From: Methylomonas koyamae
Lineage (GTDB): Bacteria; Pseudomonadota; Gammaproteobacteria; Methylococcales; Methylomonadaceae
Assembly (NCBI RefSeq): GCF_001644025.1
Contig: NZ_LUUK01000196.1
Span: 1-64,000 of the forward strand
DNA: 64,000 nucleotides
Reading direction: 5' to 3'
Shown here: positions 1 to 8,774 of the stretch, piece by piece
How positions within the stretch are numbered: the stretch's first letter is position 1
Layout: the number at the start of each line of letters is the position of its first letter
The notes under the pieces: generated by a model
What the model saw: only the letters and a program-made list of their open reading frames with translations
Databases searched by the model: none
What the model was told of the DNA's origin: nothing
Position numbers and translations under genes: made by a program

Positions 1-198
1 AACGGCAACAGCCCCTAGTTACCCAACTGATAATTGGGTAGTTCCCATATATCACCGAACAAAGGCTCATTTGTGCAATAGCCGATTGGTTAGCTGTATA
101 TCATCGGTGAGATCTGGTAACCGTTATATGGCCGTCATTGAATCACTTTAGTTGACAGGCAGCAACGGGTCGGATAGCAGCCCACCAAGATTACCAAA

Positions 199-375
199 TC
201 AACCCGCTTGTTTACAAATGAACTCAGTGGCAACGGATAATCCGTAAGAGCCGGGCAATTCGGCGGCGAATACTGTAGCAGCCATGTTCCCGGACACGGC
301 ATAGCCGTTCCCAGCCGAAAATTGAACGCTTAACCCGGCGTCATCAACGCGGAAAACGGCTTTGGGAACGTTCAT
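199..375 (-). CDS. possible small protein, 58 aa, unrecognised
   Basis: This minus-strand frame starts at an ATG (MNVPKAVFRVDD) and ends in a TGA. The predicted protein has a balanced composition with alternating hydrophobic and polar residues, unlike the Arg/Ser-rich noise frames nearby. No Shine-Dalgarno sequence precedes the ATG, and the frame upstream is closed by a stop about 27 bases away. I recognise no family. It could be the end of a decayed gene rather than a working small protein. Confidence 0.22.
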   Translation of the reverse strand: MNVPKAVFRVDDAGLSVQFSAGNGYAVSGNMAATVFAAELPGSYGLSVATEFICKQAG

Positions 376-421
376 GGCGACGCTGGGGGTGTTTATTTTG
401 GCGTTTGGGGAGTTCCCAAAG
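360..421. repeat. 10-bp inverted repeat with 42-nt spacer
   Basis: The arms CTTTGGGAAC (360-369) and GTTCCCAAAG (412-421) are perfectly complementary. They include two of the six GTTCCC words of this region. No T-run follows on either strand, so this is not an ordinary terminator. The role is unknown; it could be a remnant of a small mobile element. Confidence 0.4.
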
Positions 422-811
422 GCGGATGGGTAGACCCCAAGTGTTTTAGGAACCTTCCTGGGTTTTCCAGGCAGGTTCGCGGTGCGTCCGGGAATCTCCC
501 TGGAAGTTCCGGGAATGACCCCGGCGACGTTTTAAGCATTTATTTTTCCGTCGGGAACGGTAAAAATGCCGGCTAGAGGACAACCAACGCCAAGACGCGC
601 ATCCGATTCGCGGCCGCGCGCACCCTCGGCCAGTCAGTCTCTTTCCCTTTCGGAGTGGCGAGCGCGTATGCGCCGAACCGGTGCAATTCATCGGCCGGGG
701 CAGTTCGGTTCAGAATGTCTAGGACCGATCGATTAGGGACGTCGAGCTAAATTCCGATAGCCCTAACTGATCACTGATTTTAGAGCTGTAAGAAAATGGC
801 GTGGTTTAATG

Positions 812-1053
812 GTAAGCGTCCTTTAAACAACGTCGTTGATTTTTTGAATAAAGCCGTACGAGCTTGATTAGACCGTTGGGTTGACGAGATGCCAAGGCAG
901 CAGGGCTTCGAAGTCTTCGATGTTTTTTGCCAATGGCAATTGACGGAACAACGCGACAAGATAGATGCGCGGCTCGATGTCCACCTCATTATAAATGGGC
1001 ACTATCGTCGCTTCTTTCGACCTATTGATATAGACGCTGTTAATAGACTGCTT
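812..1053 (-). mobile_element. IS66-family transposase 3' remnant with terminal repeat
   Basis: The minus frame from a stop near 1053 down to the TAA at 868-870 contains IYLVALFRQLPLAKNIEDF followed by EALLPWHL. This matches the C-terminal signature of IS66 transposases, in which YLVALF..LPLAK is followed by ALLPW. About 56 bases beyond the stop, at 812, the plus strand reads GTAAGCGTCC, the usual outer end of IS66 elements. The catalytic domain and the other end are missing, so this is a dead 3' fragment. The 70-codon frame on the opposite strand (889-1101) is its shadow. Confidence 0.75.
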
Positions 1054-1081
1054 ACCAAACAGAGGCTAGAAATTTTGAATT

Positions 1082-1384
1082 TTAATTCAACGAGAATTTA
1101 GCGATCATATCTTGCTGGATGTTGCGGACTCGGGCATTGAACTGGTCGGAATTCAAATCAACGAATCTCAACGGATCGTTTTTACAAAGCACGAATTCGC
1201 GTATCGTGTCGCGATTCCAGCACTGATAATTATCATGCACGGCTCTTAATACCGACTTTAATTTATTCACCGCATACAGCATGTCATCTTCCCTATCCGC
1301 GAAAGAAAACGTCATTAACTCCGCGATGGCTGACCTGACTTGAGTAAACGCATTATTCGAGTCAAATTCGATACTTTGTTTCAT
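1082..1384 (-). CDS. hypothetical protein, 100 aa
   Basis: I do not recognise this protein. It is a plausible real gene: a GAGGG ribosome-binding site lies 9 nt before the ATG, and the product (MKQSIEFDSNNAFTQ...) is a soluble, largely helical, charged protein with no signal peptide or membrane segment. It contains one Trp and two Cys residues and no obvious metal or nucleotide motif. It ends just before the IS66 remnant and has no operon partner. It could be cargo left behind by the mobile element, or a small host-specific gene. Confidence 0.6.
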   Translation of the reverse strand: MKQSIEFDSNNAFTQVRSAIAELMTFSFADREDDMLYAVNKLKSVLRAVHDNYQCWNRDTIREFVLCKNDPLRFVDLNSDQFNARVRNIQQDMIAKFSLN

Positions 1385-2032
1385 TCGGTTTATCCCTCTA
1401 ATCGTTAGAAAATTGAATTCGGTTCTATTAGAGAAAAATATCGCATCGGGCTCTTAACTCAAACTTAACGGCAAGCCATGCCTAGGTTGCTTGTTTTGCG
1501 GAAAACGGACTTGAGGAGGGGCTTGATTCGCCATCCAACCAGTCGGGCTGTCTCGACATTCTGGCTACCCCGAACCTACCCCTGTCTGAACCGCTCGCAT
1601 TCGATCTGCTCGAACGGCTGTGCATTCACCGCCAAGAAGGCCGAATTCACTGCGCTCGGCCGCCGGGCCACCGGCCCAGCCGTTCGCGAAGCCCAATTTT
1701 TGAACGGCTCGAGAACAGCTTTAGCAACGCGGGCTTGGAAGCCGCTGGCAAGCGGCTTGGAATCGGTTTAGTATTCAAGCAACGGTGACGATCGCGCCAA
1801 TCGTTTCAACCACGACAGTCTGCTCTGCACTGTAAACAGCAGCTGGACAAACCCGATTCGGAAGGTAGAAATGATCGCGCCCGACCTGATTTCCCAAACC
1901 GTATCAGGGTCGGACGGCCTTTTTACGATTCGCTCCGAACTATCCCGGTAAGATTCCGGCTCCGTTTTTTATGCATAAGGCGTACGCCATTTGCCATTTT
2001 CACCATCAGTCAGTTTCTAAACCAATTTTAAA
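1385..2032. other. 648-bp stretch without a supported gene
   Basis: A 97-codon plus frame (1478-1771) exists, but its composition looks like noise. A second plus frame over about 1545-1787 reads GCLDILATPNLPL and later ends GLVFKQR before a stop. It has more protein-like composition but no start or ribosome-binding site, so the region may carry a decayed gene. Nothing else is supported. Confidence 0.4.
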
Positions 2033-3181
2033 ATGGACGTAATTCCCTTGGACGACCTGGACCGCATCGACCGGGCGGTCTGGAACGAACTGACCGGCGA
2101 CGGCTACCCGTTTTTATACCACGAGTTTCTGACGGCATTGGAACACAGCGGCTCGGTTAGCCCGCGCGGAGGCTGGCGGCCGCAGCATTTGTTGGCGCTG
2201 GAGAATGGCCGGCCGGTCGGCTTGTTGCCGCTGTATCGCAAATCGCATTCCTGGGGCGAATACGTATTCGACCAACAGTGGGCCGATGCCTATCGCCACC
2301 ACGGGCTGGCCTATTATCCCAAATGGTTGACCTCGATTCCGTTCACGCCCTGTCAAGGGCCGCGTTGGGCCGTAGCGCCCGGTGTCGGAAACGAAACGGT
2401 GCTGACAAGCTGGATTGAATACCTGCAAGACCGAGCCGAACGGGAAGCCGTCTCCTCCTGGCATTGTTTGTTCCCTCGGCCCGACGAGGCCGAAACATTG
2501 CGTGCGTTGGGCATGAGCATTCGAGAAGGTGTGCAATTTCAGTGGTTCAATCGCGAGTACCGCGATTTCTCCGACTTTCTCGATACGATGACCGCCGCCA
2601 AGCGCAAGATGGTCAAACGCGAGCGCCGTAAGGTCGAAGAGCAAGGCATCGTCATGCAACGCGTCGCCGGCGCCGACATCACCGACGAGCAATGGCAAGC
2701 CTTTTACCGCTTCTACACGGCGACCTACATCAAGCACCACTCGCAACCCTATTTAAATCTGGATTTCTTTCGAGAAATCGCGCTGACCATGCCGCAGCGA
2801 ATATTGCTGATCCTGGCGATCAACGGCGACCGCTATGTCGGCGCCGCGCTGAGCTTGATCGGTGCCGATACCTTATACGGCCGTTATTGGGGTTGCGACG
2901 AAGAATTCAGCGGACTGCATTTCGAAGCCTGCTATTACCAGGGCATCGACTATTGCATCGCCAACGGCCTGAGCCGTTTCGATTCCGGCGCCCAGGGCGA
3001 ACACAAGATTGCCAGAGGCTTCGAACCGATTACCACCTATTCCGCCCATTGGCTGCGCGATCCCGGCTTCGCGGACGCGGTGGAACGTTTTCTGGAACGG
3101 GAGAAGATCGGCATGCAGCGCTACAAACTCACCGCCCAAGGCTATCTGCCGTTCAAACACGCTGGTCCGGATCGGCAGTAA
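2033..3181 (+). CDS. FemAB-like GNAT acyltransferase (DUF482/COG3146 family)
   Basis: The 382-aa soluble protein belongs to the FemAB-like, GNAT-fold family often called peptidogalycan biosynthesis or DUF482 proteins. Recognition rests on the N-terminal PFLYHEFLTALEHSGSV block and the LPLYRKSHSWGEYVFD segment. It also rests on the basic stretch AAKRKMVKRERRKVEEQG near residues 188-205 and the C-terminal half with RYWGC and the HKIARGFEP motif. Members are proposed to transfer an acyl or aminoacyl group, but the substrate is not established. No strong ribosome-binding site precedes the ATG. It stands alone, with a 159-nt gap to the NifX-like gene. Confidence 0.85.
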   Translation: MDVIPLDDLDRIDRAVWNELTGDGYPFLYHEFLTALEHSGSVSPRGGWRPQHLLALENGRPVGLLPLYRKSHSWGEYVFDQQWADAYRHHGLAYYPKWLTSIPFTPCQGPRWAVAPGVGNETVLTSWIEYLQDRAEREAVSSWHCLFPRPDEAETLRALGMSIREGVQFQWFNREYRDFSDFLDTMTAAKRKMVKRERRKVEEQGIVMQRVAGADITDEQWQAFYRFYTATYIKHHSQPYLNLDFFREIALTMPQRILLILAINGDRYVGAALSLIGADTLYGRYWGCDEEFSGLHFEACYYQGIDYCIANGLSRFDSGAQGEHKIARGFEPITTYSAHWLRDPGFADAVERFLEREKIGMQRYKLTAQGYLPFKHAGPDRQ

Positions 3182-3340
3182 ACCTCCCCGCTGATCCAGC
3201 CTCGCTAGCCGAGCCATTGACCGCTTAGATTCGAATCGGCGATACTGCCTTTAACCGTGCAATTATTATGGGAAATAGGTGCGCCGAGTGCGTTTTCCGA
3301 TGGTTGCACTCGATTCGATATCAACAGAGGCATTCAAACT

Positions 3341-3724
3341 ATGACAGATAAACTGATAGCCATCGCCGTGGACACCGATGGCCGCGTCGCTTCTCACGCG
3401 GGCAGAGCGTCGCGCTGGCTGGTCTACGTCGTTACCAAGGAGTCCCGCGCCGACCTGGCCTGGACGCTGGATTTGACCGACATCGGCAGTCTGCACGAAT
3501 GGCATGTGCGTGGCGACGGCAATCGCCATCCCTTGCATACTGTCGATATCGCGATTGCCGGATCGGCCGGTGACGGCGTGATCCGCAATCTGGCGACCCG
3601 CTCTACCGAGTTGCTTACCACCGGCGAGACGTCGCCCGATCAAGCCTTGGCAGCCTATCTGGCCGGCACGCTGAGCGAAGGCCCGGCCCATGATGAACAA
3701 CATTGCCTGAAAGATAACCATTGA
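3341..3724 (+). CDS. NifX/NafY-type iron-molybdenum cofactor-binding domain protein
   Basis: The start is placed at ATG 3341 (MTDKLIAIAVDTDG) because an AGAGG ribosome-binding site ends 10 nt before it. An in-frame upstream start at 3257 would add 28 unlike residues. The 127-aa product has the dinitrogenase iron-molybdenum cofactor fold (NifB/NifX superfamily): the IAIAVDTDG..ASHAGRAS opening, the VDIAIAGSAGDGVIRNL block and a short acidic-His tail (HDEQHCLKDNH). Proteins of this family bind or carry metal cofactors. No other nif gene is in the window, so a nitrogenase role is not shown; a general metal-cofactor role is equally possible. Confidence 0.75.
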   Translation: MTDKLIAIAVDTDGRVASHAGRASRWLVYVVTKESRADLAWTLDLTDIGSLHEWHVRGDGNRHPLHTVDIAIAGSAGDGVIRNLATRSTELLTTGETSPDQALAAYLAGTLSEGPAHDEQHCLKDNH

Positions 3725-3898
3725 GCCGGCGATTGCAAACCGCCCCGCTGGCCGCCAGCACGCCGCGACTTGCAAAGCCATCGCGGAAAAAACATGGCTT
3801 ATTGCATTCGCGGGCCGGGTCCGCATCACTCGAATCCGCCCGGATTGCCGGCGGCCGCTGGGGCTGGCGTCGCTAGCCCGCGCCGGAATCGCTCACCG

Positions 3899-4594
3899 TC
3901 AAACTTTGAATCGGTAGCCGACGCCCGATTCGGTTAACAGATGTTGCGGCTGAGTGGGATCGGCCTCCAGTTTTTGGCGCAATTGACTCATGTAGATCCG
4001 TAAGTAATGCGCGTTTTCTTGAGAGGACGGTCCCCAAACCTCTTTTAATATCTGCCGATGAGTCAGAACTTTACCGGCATGCTTGATCAATACCGCCAGT
4101 AAACGGTACTGAATAGGCGTCAGATGCACGTCCTCGTCCGCGACGCTAACCAGACGGTTTTGCAAATCCACCCGCAGGTTGCCGGCCGTAAACACTGCTT
4201 CGCCGGCACCTTCCGCGCCGCGATTAGCGTGTCTGAGCGCGACTCGAATCCTGGCCAGCAACTCGCCGAAACCGAAGGGTTTGGTCAGATAATCGTCGGC
4301 GCCGGCGTCCAACGCGTCGATCTTGTGTTGCTCGTTGCTGCGCGCCGACAATACGATGATAGGCACCGCCGACCAAGCCCGCAAAGAGCGAATCACGTCA
4401 ACCCCGTCCATATCCGGCAGGCCCAGGTCCAAAATCAATAGATCCGGCTTGCGCACGCCAGCCTCGACCAGGCCTTGCTTGCCGGTCTCGGCCTCGAACA
4501 CCGCGAAACCGTGCGTGGTCAAACCGGTGCGCAAAAACCGCCGTATCGACGGATCGTCCTCGACGACGATGATGACCGGCTCGATTTTAGCCAT
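3899..4594 (-). CDS. kdpE: KdpE response regulator (OmpR family)
   Basis: The 231-aa protein has a receiver domain (about residues 7-118) with the acidic pair VEDD, phospho-acceptor Asp56 in LILDLGLPDMDG and Lys105 in LTKPFG. An OmpR-type winged-helix DNA-binding domain follows, ending LLTESGVGYRFKV, a typical KdpE finish. It lies 24 nt downstream of kdpD and is cotranscribed with it. In the classical system it activates kdpFABC, the high-affinity K+ uptake operon, under low K+ or high osmolarity. No kdpFABC genes are adjacent: the next gene downstream is the convergent NifX-like gene. Confidence 0.93.
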   Translation of the reverse strand: MAKIEPVIIVVEDDPSIRRFLRTGLTTHGFAVFEAETGKQGLVEAGVRKPDLLILDLGLPDMDGVDVIRSLRAWSAVPIIVLSARSNEQHKIDALDAGADDYLTKPFGFGELLARIRVALRHANRGAEGAGEAVFTAGNLRVDLQNRLVSVADEDVHLTPIQYRLLAVLIKHAGKVLTHRQILKEVWGPSSQENAHYLRIYMSQLRQKLEADPTQPQHLLTESGVGYRFKV

Positions 4595-4618
4595 GCCGGC
4601 TTACGGTCGCTTCGACCA

Positions 4619-7357
4619 TCATTCTTCTAACTCCAGGCTGGGCGGTGGTTGGTCCAGCGGCAGTATAAAGGTAAAAATCGCGCCGCCGCCAGACCGATTG
4701 CGGGCGAAAATCCGGCCGCCATGGACTTCGACGATGGCTCGACAAATCGCCAAACCCAAGCCGGCTCCGCTCTGGGCGGCTTCGTGGCGAACCTGGAAGA
4801 ACTTTTCGAACAGCCGCTCTTCCTTGCCGGCCGGAATACCGGGCCCACGATCGGCGACGCTGAGCTCGACAGCCTGATCGCTGGTTTCCACGCGGATATC
4901 CAAATCGCTACCCACCGGCGTATAGCGCGCCGCGTTTTCCAGCAGATTGATCAACACTTGCTCGATCATCACCGCATCGGCGTAAACCATCGGAATACCG
5001 GCCGGCAGCGATACCCGCACCGGTCTGCCGGCCAGGCGTTTTTGCAGCACGGTCAATGCGGTGCCGACGACTTCCTCTAACGGATGCCATTGCCTGTTCA
5101 GTTCCAGTACGCCGGAATCCAGGCGCGCCATGTCCAGGATATTGTTAACCAAAGTCGACATCCGTTCGGCTTCGTCGACGATGGCCCGGCTTAATTCCAA
5201 TTTATCCGACGGCTGCAACTGGCCGGCGTCTTCGGCCAATGTGGTCGCGGAGCCGATGATAGTCGCCAGCGGCGTGCGCAAATCGTGGGAAATCGCGCTC
5301 AGCAAGGAGTTGCGCAAACGTTCGGCCTCGACTTGCAACAGGGTCACGCGGGCCGTTTCCGCGAAGCGAATGCGGGCCACGGATTGGCCGATTTGGCGTA
5401 AAAAGGTTTCCAGCAACTTCTGCTGCTCCGGCAAAAACACCCGCCGCAGATTGACCGGCCGCATCGCCAGCACGCCGACGACTTTATCGTCGTTTTGAAT
5501 CGGAAAATAAATCGCCTCGGCGCCGGCCAAGGTGTTGGTGCCCTGTCCGGCCATTTCGTTGTGATCGAAGACCCACTGCGCGATGCCCAGATCGGCGCCC
5601 GGCAGAGACTCCGCCAATGCCGCGCCGCGCGGATGCTCGATTCTATCCTCTGCGTTGGCAAACAAAATCGCGTTGCGGCTGCTGAATTCGGAATACAACT
5701 GGCGGACCGCGATTTTGACGACATCCGCTTCGTTCTGGGCGCCGGAGAGTTCCTTGCTCATCGCATATAAGGCCGCCGCCCGCCGTTCCCGGTGCGCCGC
5801 CACCTTAGCCTGCGAACGCACATTGACCATCAGATTGCTGATCACGATGCCGACCACCAGCATCGCCAGCAAAGTAATCAAATATTGGCTGTCCGATACC
5901 GAAAAACTGTAAAACGGTTGAACGAACAAAATATCGAATACGCCGACACCCAGCACCGACGCCAAAATCGATGGTCCCCGGCCGAAGCGCGTGGCAACGA
6001 ACACTACCCCCAATAGAAACACCATGACCAAGTTTGCCAGTTCGACGCTGCCGAACAATAAATAACCGACCGCGGTACTGAACGCCGTCACGCCGACCGC
6101 CCAGGCGTAACCCAGATAGCGCCGGCGCGTCTTGGCCGGGATGCGCTGCTTGAGTCCCGGCAGCGGGCTTTTTCTGAACAGCGACGGTTCGGCTTCCGGC
6201 GCATCCATCTCGCCGCGACGCGGACTACCCAACAAATAAATATTGATATTGTGGGCTTGAGCGATCAACACATCGACAACCGAACCCAATAACCAGCGCC
6301 GCCAACCGCGCCGACTGGGCTTGCCCACCACGATTTTGTTGATATTGCGTTCCCGGGCAAAGCGGATGATCGCCTCGCTCATTGCCGGCGCACTGAGCGT
6401 GACGGTTTCCGCGCCCAACTGCTCGGCCAGTCGCAAGATCCGCAACACCCCGTCACGCTTGACCGCCGGCAGCCGGGCCAGCTCGGGCGTCTCGACGTAA
6501 GCGACGATCCATTCGGCTCGCAACCCGGCCGCGAGGCGCTTGCCGGCCCGTACCAGCCGTTCGGCCAACGGATTGGGCCCTATGCACACCAGCAAGCGCT
6601 CGCCAACCTGCCAGACTTCGCGGATCGCATTGTCTTCTCGGTAATCCAGCATCTGCGCATCGACTCGGCTCGCGGTCTGGCGGAGCGCCAGTTCGCGCAA
6701 CGCAATCAAATTGCCTTTGCGGAAAAAATGCTGTATTGCCTGTTGCGCTTGTTGCGGCAGATAAATTTTGCCTTCCTTCAATCGGAGCAATAGCTCGTCC
6801 GGCGGTAAATCCACCAGTTCGACTTCGTCGGCATCTTCGAATACCGTGTCCGGCACGGTTTCCCAAACCCGAATCCCGGAAATCTGACCGATGTCGTCGT
6901 TCAGGCTTTCCAGATGCTGCACGTTCAACGCGGTGTAGACGTCGATGCCGGCTTCCAGCAATTCATGAATGTCCTGCCAACGTTTCGGATGGCGGGAACC
7001 GGGCGCGTTGGTGTGGGCCAGCTCGTCGACCAGAATGATGGCCGGTCGCCGCTTCAGGGCCGCGTCGATATCGAACTCGCGCAGAACCGCGCCCTTGTAT
7101 GGTACCGGCCGGGTCGGCAAACACTCCAAGCCGTCCAGCAAGGCCTCGGTTTCCTTACGGCCGTGGCTTTCCACCAAGCCGACGATCACATCCAACTGCT
7201 CCGCGCGCCGCTCCCTGGCCGCCAACAGCATCGCGTAAGTCTTGCCAACTCCGGCCGCCGCGCCGAAGAATATCTTCAATCGGCCTCGCTTGGCCTTGGC
7301 CCGGTCCCGAGCAACGCGGGCCAGCAATTGGTCGGGATCCGGGCGTTCTGGATTCAT
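4619..7357 (-). CDS. kdpD: KdpD potassium/osmosensing histidine kinase
   Basis: This is full-length KdpD (912 aa). The N-terminal KdpD domain carries Walker A GAAAGVGKT at about residues 31-39 and the VDELAHTNAPGSRHPKRWQD block. A universal-stress-like domain (about 245-370), a short four-helix membrane part (about 415-510), a GAF-like region, the HisKA box SAISHDLRTPL with His691, and a HATPase domain with NLLENAARYTP and DRGPGIP follow. It phosphorylates KdpE and responds to K+ and turgor. The pair is kdpD-kdpE in order, with no structural kdp genes on either side. The ribosome-binding site is weak. Confidence 0.95.
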   Translation of the reverse strand: MNPERPDPDQLLARVARDRAKAKRGRLKIFFGAAAGVGKTYAMLLAARERRAEQLDVIVGLVESHGRKETEALLDGLECLPTRPVPYKGAVLREFDIDAALKRRPAIILVDELAHTNAPGSRHPKRWQDIHELLEAGIDVYTALNVQHLESLNDDIGQISGIRVWETVPDTVFEDADEVELVDLPPDELLLRLKEGKIYLPQQAQQAIQHFFRKGNLIALRELALRQTASRVDAQMLDYREDNAIREVWQVGERLLVCIGPNPLAERLVRAGKRLAAGLRAEWIVAYVETPELARLPAVKRDGVLRILRLAEQLGAETVTLSAPAMSEAIIRFARERNINKIVVGKPSRRGWRRWLLGSVVDVLIAQAHNINIYLLGSPRRGEMDAPEAEPSLFRKSPLPGLKQRIPAKTRRRYLGYAWAVGVTAFSTAVGYLLFGSVELANLVMVFLLGVVFVATRFGRGPSILASVLGVGVFDILFVQPFYSFSVSDSQYLITLLAMLVVGIVISNLMVNVRSQAKVAAHRERRAAALYAMSKELSGAQNEADVVKIAVRQLYSEFSSRNAILFANAEDRIEHPRGAALAESLPGADLGIAQWVFDHNEMAGQGTNTLAGAEAIYFPIQNDDKVVGVLAMRPVNLRRVFLPEQQKLLETFLRQIGQSVARIRFAETARVTLLQVEAERLRNSLLSAISHDLRTPLATIIGSATTLAEDAGQLQPSDKLELSRAIVDEAERMSTLVNNILDMARLDSGVLELNRQWHPLEEVVGTALTVLQKRLAGRPVRVSLPAGIPMVYADAVMIEQVLINLLENAARYTPVGSDLDIRVETSDQAVELSVADRGPGIPAGKEERLFEKFFQVRHEAAQSGAGLGLAICRAIVEVHGGRIFARNRSGGGAIFTFILPLDQPPPSLELEE

Positions 7358-7524
7358 TTGAAAATGTAGCGGATCTTGATTTGGGAGACAGCAATCAGTG
7401 TACGGACTAGCGGATAAAAATGCCGTAAAGATTCACGCGGTAAGCTGTGAACGGCGGGCCATCCGCGCAATCCCCACCCATATCGAAGCAGCGGCGGGAA
7501 AAGCGCGAACTAAATAGCGTTGCC

Positions 7525-8601
7525 TCAGCGCCCACGGAGCAAAATCAAGCCCATCTTCACCTTATCGCGCAGCGTCTTTTGACTAAGACAGGTATGTAGG
7601 CATAACTTCTGGCAAGCGATGGTTTCCTTCCGAATGTCACGGGCCGCCGGACCGCGCCAGATCTGCTCGGCGCTCTGTTGCGTCAAATTTCCGATCACCG
7701 GGAAGTAGAAGCAGGTTTGGACATCGCCATTGGTCCGAATAAAAAAGTCGCGCATACCGACTCGGCAAGGCATGGCCTCGGGTGGCGCTTTTTCCTCGCG
7801 AAAATGTTTGACCATCTGGTTGATGACCGTTTCGCTGTTCATGATCGGTTCTCCGGCACGCTTGAGCGCGATCAGCGTGTTCTGCACCCGCTCGAGTTCC
7901 GGCCAGTCTGATTCTTCGATCCACAGTTCGTCGTAGGTTTCCGGGGTCCAGCGATCCAAGGGCTGAAGGTTCAGCGCGGTTGCGCCGACTTCTTGGGTCC
8001 ATTTCACCATTTCCGGCAACAAGCGGAAGTTTTTGGCATTCACCGTGGTTTTAATGACGATAGGAAAATTCAGCCCGGCCTTGTCGCGGGCATCGCGAAC
8101 GTATCGAATACCGTTGACCAACCTCTCGAATAGCGAGGGATAGCCGCGCAAGTAGTCGTGCAGTTCCGCACTCGGCGCGTCGCAGGAGATATTCAAATTG
8201 AACGGCTGGGTTTCCACCAACCGGGCGGCGTTCTTCCGGTTCAGCGTCGATCCGTTAGTGGTTACGCCACTGTGAATCCCGTTTTTGCGGCAGAAATCCA
8301 TCAAGTCCAGAAAGCCCGGCTTTAAGAAGGGTTCGCCGCCGCTGAAGTTGATGGAGTAGGTGCCGACGAACGCCCGAATACTCAGCAAGGCGGTTTGCCA
8401 TTGTTCAATCGTCATTTCCGGTTTGTACTCGGGCAAACGCCAAAACTTGCAATAGCGACACTTCACGTTGCAGCGTTCGTTGATCAACGCGTAGAAGCTG
8501 ACGGGCTTGGTCAAATCGGCGCCGCTGCTAAGGTACAAGGCCTCGGCCAAGTGGTTATAACCGTGTTTGACGGCCATATGGGCCAGCGAGGTCGTTTTCA
8601 T
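7525..8601 (-). CDS. radical SAM/SPASM-type protein of unknown substrate
   Basis: The 358-aa protein has the radical SAM cluster motif CNVKCRYC (Cys44, Cys48, Cys51), the SGGEPFLKPG segment and a C-terminal cysteine-rich tail (CRVG, QTCFYF, CQKLCLHTC) that looks like a SPASM or twitch auxiliary-cluster domain. Such enzymes modify peptides, nucleosides or lipids by radical chemistry. I cannot name the substrate, and no small precursor peptide gene is evident beside it. GGAG lies 8 nt before the ATG, supporting the start. The ABC transporter pair upstream in the same orientation, 173 nt away, might export a product, but this is only a suggestion. Confidence 0.85.
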   Translation of the reverse strand: MKTTSLAHMAVKHGYNHLAEALYLSSGADLTKPVSFYALINERCNVKCRYCKFWRLPEYKPEMTIEQWQTALLSIRAFVGTYSINFSGGEPFLKPGFLDLMDFCRKNGIHSGVTTNGSTLNRKNAARLVETQPFNLNISCDAPSAELHDYLRGYPSLFERLVNGIRYVRDARDKAGLNFPIVIKTTVNAKNFRLLPEMVKWTQEVGATALNLQPLDRWTPETYDELWIEESDWPELERVQNTLIALKRAGEPIMNSETVINQMVKHFREEKAPPEAMPCRVGMRDFFIRTNGDVQTCFYFPVIGNLTQQSAEQIWRGPAARDIRKETIACQKLCLHTCLSQKTLRDKVKMGLILLRGR

Positions 8602-8774
8602 CGTTCAAGCTCCAATTTGAACCGACCGGCAAATGGCACGAGCCGCCAGCGGGACCGAGAGATGCGTGTCGCCAAACGCGCATCTAACGCCCCAGCGGAT
8701 TCACCACAGACTATAACTTGTTTAAGACAAACTCGCTATTTTCAGCCTACATCCGGCGTATCTCGCCCCCGCGA

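Larger units (their letters stand above)
1..811. other. gene-poor stretch left of the IS66 relic
   Basis: I see no convincing gene over most of this stretch. It holds a short hairpin (arms TACCCAA at 20-26 and TTGGGTA at 34-40), a 10-bp inverted repeat (360-369 and 412-421), and one 58-codon minus-strand frame at 199-375 listed separately. The hexamer GTTCCC or its complement occurs six times between 41 and 558. An 81-codon minus frame at 446-691 is very rich in Arg and Ser and does not look like a protein. The stretch may be decayed mobile DNA, since it borders an IS66 remnant. Confidence 0.5.

Noticed and set aside
446-691. 81-codon minus-strand frame near the left edge
   Set aside because: Arg/Ser/Lys-rich with no recognisable pattern and no start signal.
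3775-3800. Inverted repeat AAGCCAT/ATGGCTT between the NifX-like gene and kdpE as a terminator
   Set aside because: A 12-nt loop and no T-run; too weak to call, though it sits between two convergent genes.
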